This document shows, piece by piece, positions 45,705 to 58,400 of a stretch of DNA of 64,000 nucleotides. The DNA lies in NCBI GenBank assembly GCA_019096155.1, contig JAHCVI010000001.1:3162001-3226000 (forward strand). Direction: 5' to 3'. This DNA comes from Staphylotrichum longicolle (lineage: Eukaryota; Ascomycota; Sordariomycetes; Sordariales; Chaetomiaceae). The translations under genes and the position numbers were made by a program. The notes beneath the pieces were generated by a model. That model saw nothing but the letters and a program-made list of their open reading frames with translations. It was not told the DNA's origin and did no database searches. Every line of letters starts with the position of its first letter. Within the stretch, counting starts at the first letter, position 1.

Positions 45705-48700
45705 ATGGACGACCAGCCATCCTTCATGACGCTCCGTACGAGGAGACCTGCGAACGACGAGCGCAGCATGAGCAGTGCCGATTCTGCTGTACGTCACCCG
45801 GTCGATATGGCTCGTGTGCTTTGCCTCTTGGAGTTTTGGAGCGGCCGTGGTTGACATCCTCCGTCTAGTATGGCTCGGCCACTGAAGGTTCTCCACCGGC
45901 AACCCACGACATCAGTCGTGTGAGTTACCATGTCAAACATATCGAGAGTTTCGCCCAGGCTCTCCAGGATGTAGGTCGACCCTTTCTTTCCAGGTACAAG
46001 GCTTAGAAAGGCTTTGCGTCTAACCTGGCCATGCTTGAAGTCGGCGAGCAGGGCGTTTCCCAACCGCGGCTGCGCAGCTCAAAGATACACCAAGGTCCAC
46101 GCCCTCATGCTTCACTGGAAGTCTGATGACCTTTTTGTGCTGCCCGAGCTCGAGGACCTCGAAAAGTGCCTGCGCGAGTACTACAACTTTGAGACCGACA
46201 TCTTCTCCATCCCCTCCGAGAATTCCCACTTGGAGCTGATGCTCAAGATTGGCGACATGGTCAAGCAGCACGAGTCTGACGAGACGCTGTTTGTGGTTTA
46301 CTATGCTGGCCATGCCCGGATAGACGAGTCGCGACAGAGCACGTGGTGCGCGTAAGTAGTGGACTGCTCATCCCGTTGGACGATATCTTTCTCTGACACT
46401 TGACAGAAACCGTCGGCCTGGGTCCCCTTGGCTCCAGTAAGTCCTAACCAGTTCCTCTTGGTCTCGCCGTGCACAAGTTCTCTTATTGACCACATCCAAC
46501 AGATGGTCCGCCATCCAAACGCTTCTTGAGCGATCCATTTCCGACATCCTGATCCTCTTGGACTGCTGCGCTGGCGCCGCAAGCGCCACTTTTCCCACCG
46601 GCCAGAGCATCACCGAAACCATCTCGGCCTCGAGTTGGGATGCCATCGCCCCTGACCCGGGCAGGTATTCGTTCACAAACGCCTTGATTGAGGTGTTGGA
46701 AGAGTGGCGGTTGCGCACATTCTCGGCTGCCATGCTGCACGCCGAAATCCTCGCTCGTTTGAAGCATCCGCGGCCCATTTTGATTAATGGGAAGCATTTC
46801 GAGGCGCGGTCCACACCGGTACACTTTATGATGACATCCAACCACAGGGCGCCCAGTATTGAGATTTGCAAGCTGGTTCCTAGGAGCAAAACCCGGTTGC
46901 CCCCTTCACCCCCCGGCGAGTTGGAACACTGGAGCCACCAATCTCATCCAAGGATGATCGAAGGAAGGAACCAGGTTGAGCACTACCCCCTCATCCCCGA
47001 CTTCCGGATCCCGGCCACATCGGAACCTAACGAGGACGAGCCCCATGTCTTGCTCTCGCTGGCACTTGAGGATGATCAACGGCTAGACCTGAATGACTGG
47101 GAAACGTGGCTGGCCTCGTTCCCTGCCATTGCAAAATACGTCAAGGTCCAAGGTGTTTTCAAGAGCCACTCGACTCTGCTCTTGCTGTCTCTCCCCGTCA
47201 TGGTCTGGGACTTTCTCCCGGACGATCCCGCCTGCTCTTTTGTCGCCTTTATCCGCTCGAACAACCTCGTTGGGACCCAGATGCCGGTCCAGGAGCCAGA
47301 GGTTGTCCCTGCTCCCGTCCACAACGAAGCCCCAATATCTAGCGTTGTGCGTGACGACGCGGAGTCCTGCCTTTCCGGGACAACCTACGGGCCAGCCGAA
47401 AGCCTGAACATTGTGCGGCATTCAGCAGCGGCGGCCAACATCATTCGAAATTTCTCCAACGTTTCCGCTCCGTACCGAGAGCCGCTGGCAAATTCAAGGC
47501 TGCCTCCGCGCATGGTGGCCGCGGTCGGGAGTGGGCCAGACTACTCCTCCCCTGATTTGTACTCGCATCCTGGACCAAGCTCCAGACCCAAACCTCAGCC
47601 CTCAATGACTAGCTTGCCTAGCTCATTGAGGAATGTCCCCTCGGCGGCCTCACTGCACACGCTACGCCAACTGGGCCCTCTGGCTCTGACAGGAGCAGGC
47701 GGCAACGACTTGCCGGGTCCTAAGGAAGGCATCTCCAGAACAATCATCCTCAACAGGTCCCGGAGTTCCAAGAAGTCCGTCTTTCAAGCGGATCAGGACG
47801 TCCCACAGGGACACCAGATGGCTCCGCATGTCATCCGGCGCCTCGAGGACTATTTCCAGAAAGATTCGGACCCAAGCATAGCTGTCGTCGAACATCTCGC
47901 TTCCAATCTTGGGGTGGAGACGTCGGATATTCATGTAAGTTTGAGTCCTGGCGCCTTTCATGAGTTTTCTTGCTGACAGTTCAGGTCTGGTTCCATCATC
48001 GCCGGGAACAAGAGCGGATGACCTTCAATCTTCAGAATCTCAGAATCGAAAGCCAGCGCCGGCAAGCCCAGGACGGCCCTCTTATGATCCTCCCTGGTCA
48101 TCTGAACACACTTCTCGAGATCTACCCATCAAAGGGTATCCTTCTCGTCGACCTACGATCCTCGACAGACTTTGAGAGGTCACACATTCACGACGCCATC
48201 AACTTGCGCGCACCGCTCAGCTTCGTCGAAAGCACCTCGCTCGAGATGATCGAAGACACCTTCATGGACGACCAGAGCCGTCGCAGCTTCAGCAAGTGGT
48301 CCCAGTTCAAGTGCGTTGTCTTTTACGACAGAGTCATTGAATTTGACTGGGAGTGTCCCGTCGCGGACGCCCTGTACAACAAGTTCCGGCGGAAAGGTTG
48401 GCGGGGCCAGTGCTTCATTCTCAAAGGCCACTACCGAGAGTTCTCGGCCTCGTTCGACAAGTACATCAGCGGGGCCAAGATGACCAGCGAAGCCAAGGAG
48501 TACGTCGACAGCCTTCGACAGCAGCCCAGCCCAACCGAGGTAAGCATGCAGCGCTCCATATCGTAGTGTTCTACAGCTGACCCCATACACAGCGAGAAGC
48601 AAACGAGCGAGACGAAGGGTACCGCGAGTGGCTCAACGCGTTCACAAGTCAGCATCGCGTGCCCATGGTGGACCTGATTCCGGCAAGGAAGCTCGAGCGG

Positions 48701-49294
48701 AGAACGGCAGTGGAGCAGCACCAGAAGGAGCTCGAGATACAGTTTGAGGCACGCTTCCCTGCGCTCTACAAAAAGGCACAGGTCATGCGTCGTATGCCAG
48801 AATTCGATGAGCCCCCCTCACCTCCGCCGGGGTCACCGCCTCCCCCTTTCCGCAGCGAACCGCGGCGGGGGAACTCGTTCAAAGACGTCGACTGGGCCGG
48901 GCCAGGGAAGGATGATGACGATGACTTCGACTTGAGGAAGGCACCGTTGGTTGGGCCACTTGTCAGTGGGCTGGACAAGATGCGTGAAGCGAGTCACCTC
49001 CCGCGTTCGGACCCTGGGACCCCTTCCCACGGCCACTACGACGACTACCCCGCGAAAGCCAGGATGGACTACTACGCGGATGATTACGACCATGACTACG
49101 ATGAGATTGACCCCAAGAGTGAGGGGTTGAGGAATGACCCGGGCTTTCAAAGGGCCGGAGTGCCGGGTCCTGCCGACTTCGTGCCCGGACCTGCACCCAA
49201 AGCGCCTGAGCGGGGAGGGGATGACTCGTTGAAAAAAGCGGCCAAGAAGAGGCCGCAGATATGGGAGAGGCTGAGGAGCGGTGGGAACAAGTGA
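45705..49294 (+). CDS. Caspase-like / homeodomain-like / rhodanese-like fusion protein
   Basis: Seven exons (45705-45788, 45869-45970, 46041-46351, 46407-46436, 46503-47934, 47985-48539, 48593-49294) join in consistent phases to 1071 residues. Residues 75-245 form a caspase-fold domain as in fungal C14-like proteins: VHALMLHWKSDDL, then LFVVYYAGHA with His153, and ILILLDCCAGAAS with Cys198. A region at about 356-425 (DWETWLASFPAIAKYVKVQG) recurs in fungal caspase-like proteins. Residues 608-665 align without gaps to a homeodomain: L16=L623, F20=F627, W48-F49=W655-F656 and R53=R660. Invariant N51 is His658. Residues 700-805 form a rhodanese fold (GILLVDLRSSTDFERSHIHD and CVVFYDRVIEFDW) with Asp768 where the catalytic Cys should be, as in the docking domains of MAP-kinase phosphatases. 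A basic helix and an acidic/proline-rich tail end the protein. Proteolysis, DNA binding and partner docking are inferences. Confidence 0.83.
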
Positions 49295-50650
49295 CCTGGC
49301 TCTGGTCGAGCAATTTTGGGTACGGTGAAGGAGTCCGGATCTTGGCGCCATCATGATTTGTGTACATGTATGACTCTCTCCTTTCTTCAATACCCCCAGC
49401 GGCTCTGCATTGCGAACACTTGGCTTTTTGGTTTAGCAAAATGATAGCACGTGGGCTTCTCCAAGGCAGTTTTGGTGTGACTCTGGCCCCTTGACCCCCG
49501 TTCTCCCCTGAACGGAGATTGAAGCATACGCGGCCAGGTTGAAGCGAGCGCAACGTCTCGATCCCACCCTGCCATCCATCGCAACTCGATCGGACAGAGC
49601 AGGGCACATGCCCTCGTCCACAACGCAACGACAATCACAGGATGTTTTCTCCTTTTCTCCAACCGAGCTTGCGTCGGACCTACACTGTGCTGTGCAGACG
49701 CAGACAACCCTGTCGCTGCATGAGATGAGGAACACACACACCACCACGTCATGGAGGTTGGCTGACCTGCACCGGATATTCTCCTCAAAGGACGCCGCAT
49801 GACCATGGCGGCGGCTCTTATCGCCCTTCTAGAACAAAGACGGAAGATGACGCCACAGCGGCGGCAAGAGAACCGTTGACCGTTGGATCATCCATCTGCC
49901 CGCCCTTCCGTCGGGTTAGCGCCTCCCAGCCGCTCGGGAAGGGACCCCGATGGGAGAATCCCCACGGAGATAACCGGGGCGGGCTGACCACCCTCCTCCT
50001 CAGACTTTGACATGTTTGACACGACCTCGGCTAAGTGTGTCAAACAAGCCGAATGAAGAGACAAGACAAGAGGGACACTCTTCAGACGCCCCCGATGCCT
50101 ATGTCAGAGGTACAGTATTATTGTTATGGTCCAGACAAGTATACCGCGGCACGGCGCCAGCTCGGTGTGAACTCGGACGCGGCATGAGCATATGGCTCAA
50201 TCTACGTTATACACGTCCCGAAGAACGCCAAACAACGGCCCGACCGTTGCGAACCGTTGGAGACCAGTCTCAAGTTCCAATCCTCGCATCACATCACATC
50301 ACACAGACAAGAGCCTACCAGCCCAACTAACCTATGTAGCAGTCCTGTCCAACCGGCGGGCATCCCTCCACCCCACTCGTCGGGCGCCCCAAAAAAACGT
50401 GCCGCGCCGAGAACCGTGGTTCCGTGTTATCTGCTGTTTAAAACCCGGTCCGGTTCTTCCACCTTTTTTTTGATTTGGTTGCGAGCGAGCCCCAGAGCGA
50501 CGCTGGGGATGTTGGCATCGGCATCGCCTCGCCGTCTCGCCTCGGTTTGCCGAGTTTTCCCTCAACGTCATTCGGAATCAGCCTGGGCGCAGGCTAAATT
50601 GGTGCTTGCTGGGGGATCAACCCTCGCATCTCGCATCTCGCATCTCCTTT

Positions 50651-50702
50651 CTTTATTTTTGTTTTTTATTTTTATTTTTATTTCTTGCTTTTATATTTTG
50701 AA
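50651..50702. repeat. T-rich low-complexity tract
   Basis: TTTTTA-type repeats make a sharp AT-rich island in GC-rich surroundings. Confidence 0.75.
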
Positions 50703-53700
50703 GGGGGTGGTTTGTGGTTGAATGGCATCTGACATGCATTTGTGCAACTTTGCCTCGACGGGCTGGGGACCTACTCGTGAGACACTTACTGTAGGCCCGT
50801 CCTTGTTCATTAACCGAGTTGCCAAAGTTTATACACACCGCCAGCGGGGGTTGGTGATGAGTTGCTGTTGTCTCATGCAGAAATACATATTGGGTTTGCC
50901 GGGACCAGAGACAAACACAGAACACAACACCTCCTTCTCTATTTGTCTTGATATTATTGACCGCTCTGGGTGCTATTGTCGCCACCTCGGGGTTTATCCA
51001 CCAGTCAAAGCAGCCGCCTGGCATATCACCGCCGTGCTCCATCTGCTATAGCCTCTCTCTCACACACACAGGGACTCAACCCGGTTTTTGTTTCACACTC
51101 CTGGCCACTGGGGCGGTAGTACTCTGCAGTGACTAGCGCCCAGTTCCTGCATTGTGATGTCGAACGCGTTAATTTATGCTTGGGCTGGGTGCGTGTGCTA
51201 TTGTACATATTGATTGCAGTACCACATCACACCCGACTCGACGCTATAGCAGGGCCCTAGTATAAGGTATTGATATCACGTTAAGGGTCGGGGGGGCTGC
51301 CCATTATGCTGTCGCACTTCTGACAGGGTTGTATTTTACCTGCCGGGCGCGGGACCCAGAGCCGGGGCTTGGCTTGCATGTGTTCAACGGCTCTGGATTC
51401 TCCCCGTTTCCTGGTCCTGGCTCCTTATCTGGGTGCGATATATTCCCGCCGTCCATGCAGGGCTGGAGATATTATCCGGTGCTGGGAGGGGTGAGAGATC
51501 TGTAATGGTCCGAACCCTTTTGATGGTTCTCGCTTCGTTTTGAAGAAGGAACTGGTACAATCTGTTCTCGCTGGTGCCGAACCATGGAATGTTCGATGAG
51601 GTGACCACCACCTGCCTCGATTGTCTCGCTCGGCGTTCATCACATCGGAACCGCGATTCTCACCGTGTCTCGGTTGCAAGCCTCTCGATGGCTGCCCACA
51701 TACAACAGCCCAGCCGGTTTCGTGAGCATCGAAGGGGCTTAGAGATGTGATCAGCAACTGAGGGTAGCCAATCAAAGCACAAGGCCACCGTCGTGCTTTT
51801 ATCATTGTGGTATTTTTCCACAGAGGTTTGAAACTGTGTACAGTGGAGCTGGTATAGTTGAGAATCAACACGAGACGTGACTGGCTTCGGATTTCTTTCT
51901 CAGCTTCTTCAGACTCGGTAAAGTCGAGAAGTTTGGAAGACTCGGGATGCTCCGCCTTGGCAGGTCTGGCGTTCTCGAATCACGGGAGCTCTTCTTCTGT
52001 CGCACAAACCGTGTCTCCATCCACAGTAAGCAGCACACCGAATGCCGCAGCCGCAGCCCGAGCCCGCTCCAATCAATTTCGCAAAAGCGAAGGCTTATTA
52101 CACAGTACTCTTCCGACTCATATTGCTGGCGCTCCCGACTGACGCACCCGTCTCTCAGTGACCGCCGACATCAACACAGTGCGATCTCGCCTTGTGTCAA
52201 GCGCGCTGTGTTGCCCCCACACACGCCATGCCTTCCTTGGGGGTTCTGCCCGTTCGCCAGGGGTCTTAGCGAAAATAGATGCGAAAACAAGGATGCGGGG
52301 GTGTCTCTCGAGCCGAGGGACCAAGAACAAAACCAAGAGCCTGACAGCCCCGCAAACCCTTTTTGACGCGCGCCCCGTCAGCAGTCCAGCGGACTCGAGC
52401 GATGCGACCCCACTGCGGGAAGGGAAGGGGGCTCGGGGGTGGGAAGGGGGCACACGGACCTGGTCCCGGTCACCTTTGTGTGGGCTGGTCAAAACTTTTG
52501 ACAGGTGCTTCGCTTTGACCCCACCCACTCTTCCCCCGGACGCTTTCCCTTCGCTTGCATTGCCCGTCTGCCCGTGCCTGCTGCTGCTGCCGCCGCCGCC
52601 GCCGTGATGAAACCCTCCCGCCGACCCTCTGGGAAGCCTTGCGTCGGCGAGGGGGCCGAAAGAAGGCTGTCGCTCCGGGGGGGAAAGAGAAAGACGGCAC
52701 CTCAGTCCGTGCCCCTTGCTGCCGTTTTTCTTCGCTGATGCACGTCAGCTGCAGAGATGCTCTGATCGATCATGTTTTCGGTCCCCTGCAATCAAACAGG
52801 GCCCCTCGAAAAGAGAGCTGTCCGAAACAGCCAACTCGTTTTCGTTTCGCCTGCCAGGTTTTGACGTGCATTCACACGCTCGGCATTCCAACTTGGAGCA
52901 CTGCCAATTTCGGGCTTTGCGCAAATGCAAGTGGTGGGGATGCAGGGAAGCAGGCAACGGTGATTCCGGTGTCCAAGGCCGAAACAAGAAGGCGGACACG
53001 ACGACTCGGGCGAGTTCGCGAGAAAGCTTCGATGAGAAAGAACGCGAAACCGATCTTTGGGCCGAGCTCGATTCCACTTTGGGCCGGATTCCTGTTCTGT
53101 GACGAACTCCATTTATCGGCAAGCTCGTTTTTGCTCTGCTCCGGACCCCATCGCTGGCCGGACCGAGAATCGTGGCATCCAATTGACATGTGAAAAAGCG
53201 GCACCTCCTCCGGGATTGCTCCATGTGGTGTGCCCAAACCTCCACGAACCCCACACGGCATCCCATGCCAACCTTCAACCTCGCTGGCAGCTGTCAAGAT
53301 TGGCCATGTCATGTCACCACAAGCGCCATGTGTCAAAAACCAGGGCTTGCTCCACGCCCGCGCCCGGGCTCCTCTTCGATCGTCAACGTTGCGTTCGGCG
53401 GGAGCCCACTCGATCGGGCAACTCACGCGAGTGCCCCGTTACCTGCATAGTAATTCCTTCCAGTCCCGTCTGTCCGCCCCTGAAACACACCTCCAGGAAG
53501 CCACAAAGGTACCTCAGGTATCCACCCCTTTTTCCCCGTTGCTTGCTTGTGTGGGGTTATCGAGCAGGTCCTCGTGACAAGCAAAAAGCAGGAATGGAAG
53601 GAACGACGAACAAAAGGGCAGAAAAAATAGAACCGAAAACGCCCGTGTCTCGGTTTCTCTTCGGGGACGAAGGGTAAAACCATGGGGTGTGACAAGCACA

Positions 53701-55335
53701 CGCACCAAATCCGCCATGTGCCTTCGGGGCCTTATACCATCCCGTGGTGGTCCAGTCTCAGAAGCCCGCGTGGGTGCGACACAGAGAGGGAAGGTCGACG
53801 ACGACGACAACAACGACGACATCCCCAACTCTCCTCATCCATGTCTGTCACTTCTTTGACACACCCTCCCCAGGAACCAAACCCGTTTCCCCCCTTTCAC
53901 CCGTCATCACAAGCACACACGGGAACGGAACAAGCTTCCTTGCCTCGGAACTGCGCCTCCACTCTTTCCCCCCGCCCCATCCTCCCGCATACCCCCTTCT
54001 TGCCCTTGTCCTGGTCAAACAGGGCGGACGGGCGAGGAGTGAAGGAACAAAGAAAAAAAAATCAGGCCATGGGGCCGGCCGAGAAATGTCGCGCACAGAT
54101 ATGACCCTTCCAGGTTCGTCCCGCAAATCTCCACCCACCTCATCGCCAAGCCGCAGCGGGATCGAGGGGGGGGAGCGTTGACAGGGCGCCGTCGGCTTGG
54201 TCCCGTTCCCTGTTACCTTGATAAAAATCGTCAGGGGGGCAAGCGCGCGCTGCACTAACTTCCATTATTAACGAACGTTACGGAGTACTGTAAGTAAATA
54301 TGGATACGTACATAATAATCTCGAGCAGCGCACGGCGGCTGGCGCGCGGCAGTTGGGGTTAATTCTGATCTCGTCCTTGGCTGCTACCTACCAAGTACAA
54401 GACTTGAACGTATAGATTAACTCGCCGTGACCTTCCTTATCCATGTGTGGTCGAGTTACTGTACTGTGTCCGTTGTAAAGACCGATGGGGCTTCAAACGT
54501 TAGTCACGAGCTGGCGACTAAGGCATTCGTCAGCGTTTCCTCGACTGGCTTGGCCCCCTTACTGTCTCCCACATCCTTGTCCTTGCCTTGTATGCTTTGT
54601 ATGTATGTACTGTATAAGACCCAGATCTCAAAATCACTTGGTCGCGGTACGGCAGGGCGCTCGGCTTCTTGTCCATACCAAGTACATCTGCATTCATGTA
54701 CTGACCTGTGCAAGGTGTAACCCCAATACCCGCCAAACTTCTTCTCTTGTGTAACAGAACCTATCCAGGCGAAGGTGAGCGCGCTCGCTCTGCAGCTACC
54801 CGTTGGATGCGAGCGGTATTGTGCTTACAAGCTGGAAGGACACCGCAGTAAGCAGCCATCGGTGACTGGAACGGATCGGAACCGTTGCTGCGGCGGCAAC
54901 AAGCAGGGGAGCCTGTCGGCCGCCGGAGCAGGGTGCCGTATCTGGCTTGGTCCTCCGCGCCTGCGGTTCGCGTGGGACGGCATGCCTTCCCGTGAAACCG
55001 AGTCTCAAAACGACCGCCATTGGGGGTTGCTGGCCTTTTGCTTGGGTTGGCTGTTGGCTGCATGACGGCCTGTCTGTCTGGCATGTCTGTCTGTGAGTTG
55101 GGCTGGACTGCCTGTTGGCTCGCTGTTGTCTGTCAGAGTGGATTGGGTTTCGATTCAAGATCGACAAAGTGGTCTGCGTCAAGGCGACCGATCAACCTTC
55201 CTTCTCCTGGGCGAGGCAGGGGTATGCTTCTTGGTTGGAACGCCCGGCCGACAAGAGGTGAACTGTCTCTTGGACAAAAATATCGATCGGAAATGGCTTA
55301 GCGGTTTGCTCGCACCTCGCTTGGAGGATGTCTGT

Positions 55336-55462
55336 GTGGTGTTTAGAGTTTCTGGCATTGCAAGTCTGGGAGTCTGTGCCTGCCATCATCTCCGAGCGGG
55401 CGTGGTGTTTGGCGTTTCCGGCATTGCGTCTGAGAGTCTGGGCCTGCCATCTCCGGTCGGGC
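55336..55462 (+). repeat. Diverged tandem duplication of about 60-66 bp
   Basis: Copy 1 (55336-55401) and copy 2 (55402-55462) both begin GTGGTGTTT and share TGGCATTGC/CGGCATTGC, GAGTCTG and GCCTGCCAT blocks, ending in CGGGC. The copies differ by substitutions and small gaps, so the duplication is old. No function is apparent. Confidence 0.7.
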
Positions 55463-58400
55463 ATGTGTTTGGTTCTTGGTCCGCACCCTTGCTGATCCCC
55501 GAGAGTCGAGACCATCCTTGTCGAACATTAGCGCTGCTGGTCATCCTTGTTTCCAGGTTGTTCTTGGCGTGATGTCGACCCCAGCAGCGCCCTTTGCCCG
55601 TTACAGAAAGTGTCTCGCCTGGCTCCCGCTCGGGCTCCATTTTCCGGGGGAATGCTTCTGCGTTTTGACAGATGGACTCGGTAGCCGAACGGTGGGGGTC
55701 ATCGGATCAGCAAAAGGGGTGGCGTGACGGCGCGCGCGACATGGGCCGGAATAGCTTCATCCACCTCCTCGAAATGGATTGTTCTTGCGTCCAGGGTAAA
55801 AAAGGGGCTGCTGCCACCAAGCTGTGACCAACGGTGATCGATCTCGCTGCCGTACTCGCCGGCGTAGCCCCGGAAGAGCAAGCTTTCCAGGTGAGGTGGG
55901 TAGCAACAGCTCGATAGAGGGCTACCGGCAGGACTTGGGCGTCCCGTTGCATAGCCACGAATATGTAGGCCACCGAACATGGAAGCACCATCGGAGTGTG
56001 TGGTTGTAGCGGTTATGCCTTTCTCTCGATGCCCAAGAAGGAAGCTGGAAGCTGGGAAGTTGGTTGTTGTTACACCAAGAACGTGCCCAGCTTAAGGTCA
56101 TCACTACCATCCCGCGCTTCACGTTCAGCGCTCGTGTCCGTCTCGTCGTGTGTGACGCGTGATCGCCATGTCAAGCGGGCACGACATGCATTCAAACGTA
56201 ATGGTCTGTTGGTTGCCAGCTCTGCACCACTTCTTCCGGCCACCGCCACAACGAGGACTTGAACGAGCCCCCGGCTGGTAGACAGGGTTGGTCGACTTTG
56301 TAACTCGCAAGGCTGAAGGGTGTAGTCGCTTAGAAATGCTGATTACAAGATGTTTATTTAGGGCAGTCGAGGTTCAGGTAGCGCTGCCTGGATCCTGAGA
56401 CCACGCACCTTGCACAGCGAAGACCCCGGCACAGCCCAGCCTGATTGATGTGAGGCGGCCTCGAGGGACACAACCGGAAGTTGCTATCCTTTCCAGAAAA
56501 ACGCCTCAGTCGGCAACGCGGGAGGCTGGGGATATGTCAGCGGTCGGATTGCGCGGGTTGCTGTGTGCGTAGCACGACACATGGCAGCCTGTCAAATGTA
56601 TTTGATCAGTGTTTCGGGTCGCGCAACGCCATGTATGTTTTGGTGTTTTGGGCCTAGCCGTGTCTTGGATGCGAGATCTTCGGCAGCACAGTGATCTTGA
56701 CAGGCCAGAGAACGCCCTCGTGGGAACACGGCCGATGCTTTGGACTGGCGACCGCCGCAAGAAGCCGATCCGATTCGTGCCACCTCGTCTGTCTCCTTCG
56801 GGCCTCAGGGTGTCCATTCCAATCAAGCGGTGGAGGGAGGTAGATCTGCGTGTAACCGGCATGGCGGCTGGTTCGGAGAGATCTGGCCGGGCACAGCATG
56901 GAGCTTGAGTCCACTGGGCTGCACGGGCGAGCGGGTTACTTCCAAGTTGGTACCAGAGTGGCAGATGATGGTGGCACCGTGAAAGCCCCGATCACGAGCC
57001 AGCGTTCGTCCGGCTCCCCTCGGTGCCCCTCCTCATTTCTCTCCCCTCTCGACCGGGGTCTCCCCTCCGAGCGTTCCACTCCCACGGCGACGGCGTGGTG
57101 CAGCAACCCGGGGACCATCAGCGTCATACTGGAACGTCCAGAGTGCCGGTGCAGAGACTAATTGGCTTGGAGCCGTGGTGTGACCAGAAGGCGAGTTTTC
57201 ACCGCCAGACGTGTAAGACCCGAGTTTTTTTGGCTGACATAGTGGAGACTCGGGAGACGATCAGCGACAGTCTTTCGGCATACAGGAGAAGCGTAGAAAT
57301 CTGGTTGCAAAGGACGGGCGCCTGAGAAATGGGTTCGTGGCAGGGTCGAGACAGAACGACAGAATGGTTGACGTGGAAATGCGAAAACTGCTGCAGCAGC
57401 GGTGGAACGGAAGCAGCAACACTTTTCCGTCGCCAGGTTGCTCCTTCTTGACTCCCTCATGTTCAGTGACGTCGACCCATCTTTAGGCATCTAGAGTCAG
57501 AACTAAGGAAGCCCATTGGAGGACGAGTTAGTGACCGAAAGGGGTCCAGCTCCGCTCTTCCTCAGCTCCACTCCGGGCTGGGCCGCCGTTGCCTGACGGC
57601 ACACCGAAGGCGGTTTTGCTGATGAGATTCACGGTTGATGACTGAGAGATGATTGAAATGAAAGGCAGAGGAAAAGCAACCCCCGACTTTCGAAACAGTG
57701 TTGCATGACGTGGGTGGCTTCTCGACTTTCCTGCATGTGCTTGGCAGGCACACAACCAATGAAGGTCGCGGCCTGCTGTCCGTTGACGCGCTTGGCAAGA
57801 ACGGGTTTCTCCACAGATCGAAGCCTCGAGTTTGGCTCGAAGAATCCCATTCTCGCAAGCCATGTGTCTGTGAAGAAGGCCGCTTGCTTTATTCCAATAT
57901 ATTCTTGAAATGTCACGTTGTCTGGTCTGGAACATGTGTGGGTTTGACTCTCCGTGTCACGGCGAGCTTACCACCTGTGACAGGCGCTGTCCAAGTCGAT
58001 CCAACGTCGCTGCGTGTCCACAGCCTGGGGTGTCAATTTCCCCCATTCTGCAGCACATCCTCGGATTCGGTCATCAAGATCCCGACGCATGGCATGGCTC
58101 CGAACACATCTCAAAATATGCGACAAAGGAACACCTCTTTCTTCTCAAACTTCAATCACCGAGTCCTGACATTGCGCAATTGGCGAGTACGTCCCGCAAT
58201 AAGCCCGACATGGCCGGGGACTCATCTTGTCAGTCGCGATAGCCTTCATTTCCCCTCTTCACATGGCAAGTCCAGAGCCGCCAGCAGACCACACACACTA
58301 TGCAGCTAAAGGCATGTGTGAGGCAAGATACGTGCATATTCCCGTCTTCGCAGTCTTATCGAGGTGCGTCCCTTTCCGTGCTCTCCACCTGCAGTCCTCG

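Noticed and set aside
45705..49294. Splitting the caspase-like fusion into two or three genes
   Set aside because: All seven exons join in phase through ordinary introns. The homeodomain-like motif itself spans the 47934/47985 junction in register, so the caspase and rhodanese parts are linked by sequence evidence.
51425..51871. Minus-strand 148-codon frame in the gene-poor interval
   Set aside because: It has no recognisable motif, no ATG start in good context, no splice partners, and similar frames overlap it on the other strand.
52555..53677. Overlapping plus-strand frames of 206-212 codons
   Set aside because: Several frames overlap with biased Cys/Arg/Pro composition, as expected by chance in GC-rich DNA. 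There is no family signal.
57698..58309. Plus-strand 203-codon frame upstream of the homeobox gene
   Set aside because: It has irregular composition, no start context and no domain, and shorter frames on the other strand overlap it. I treat it as chance.
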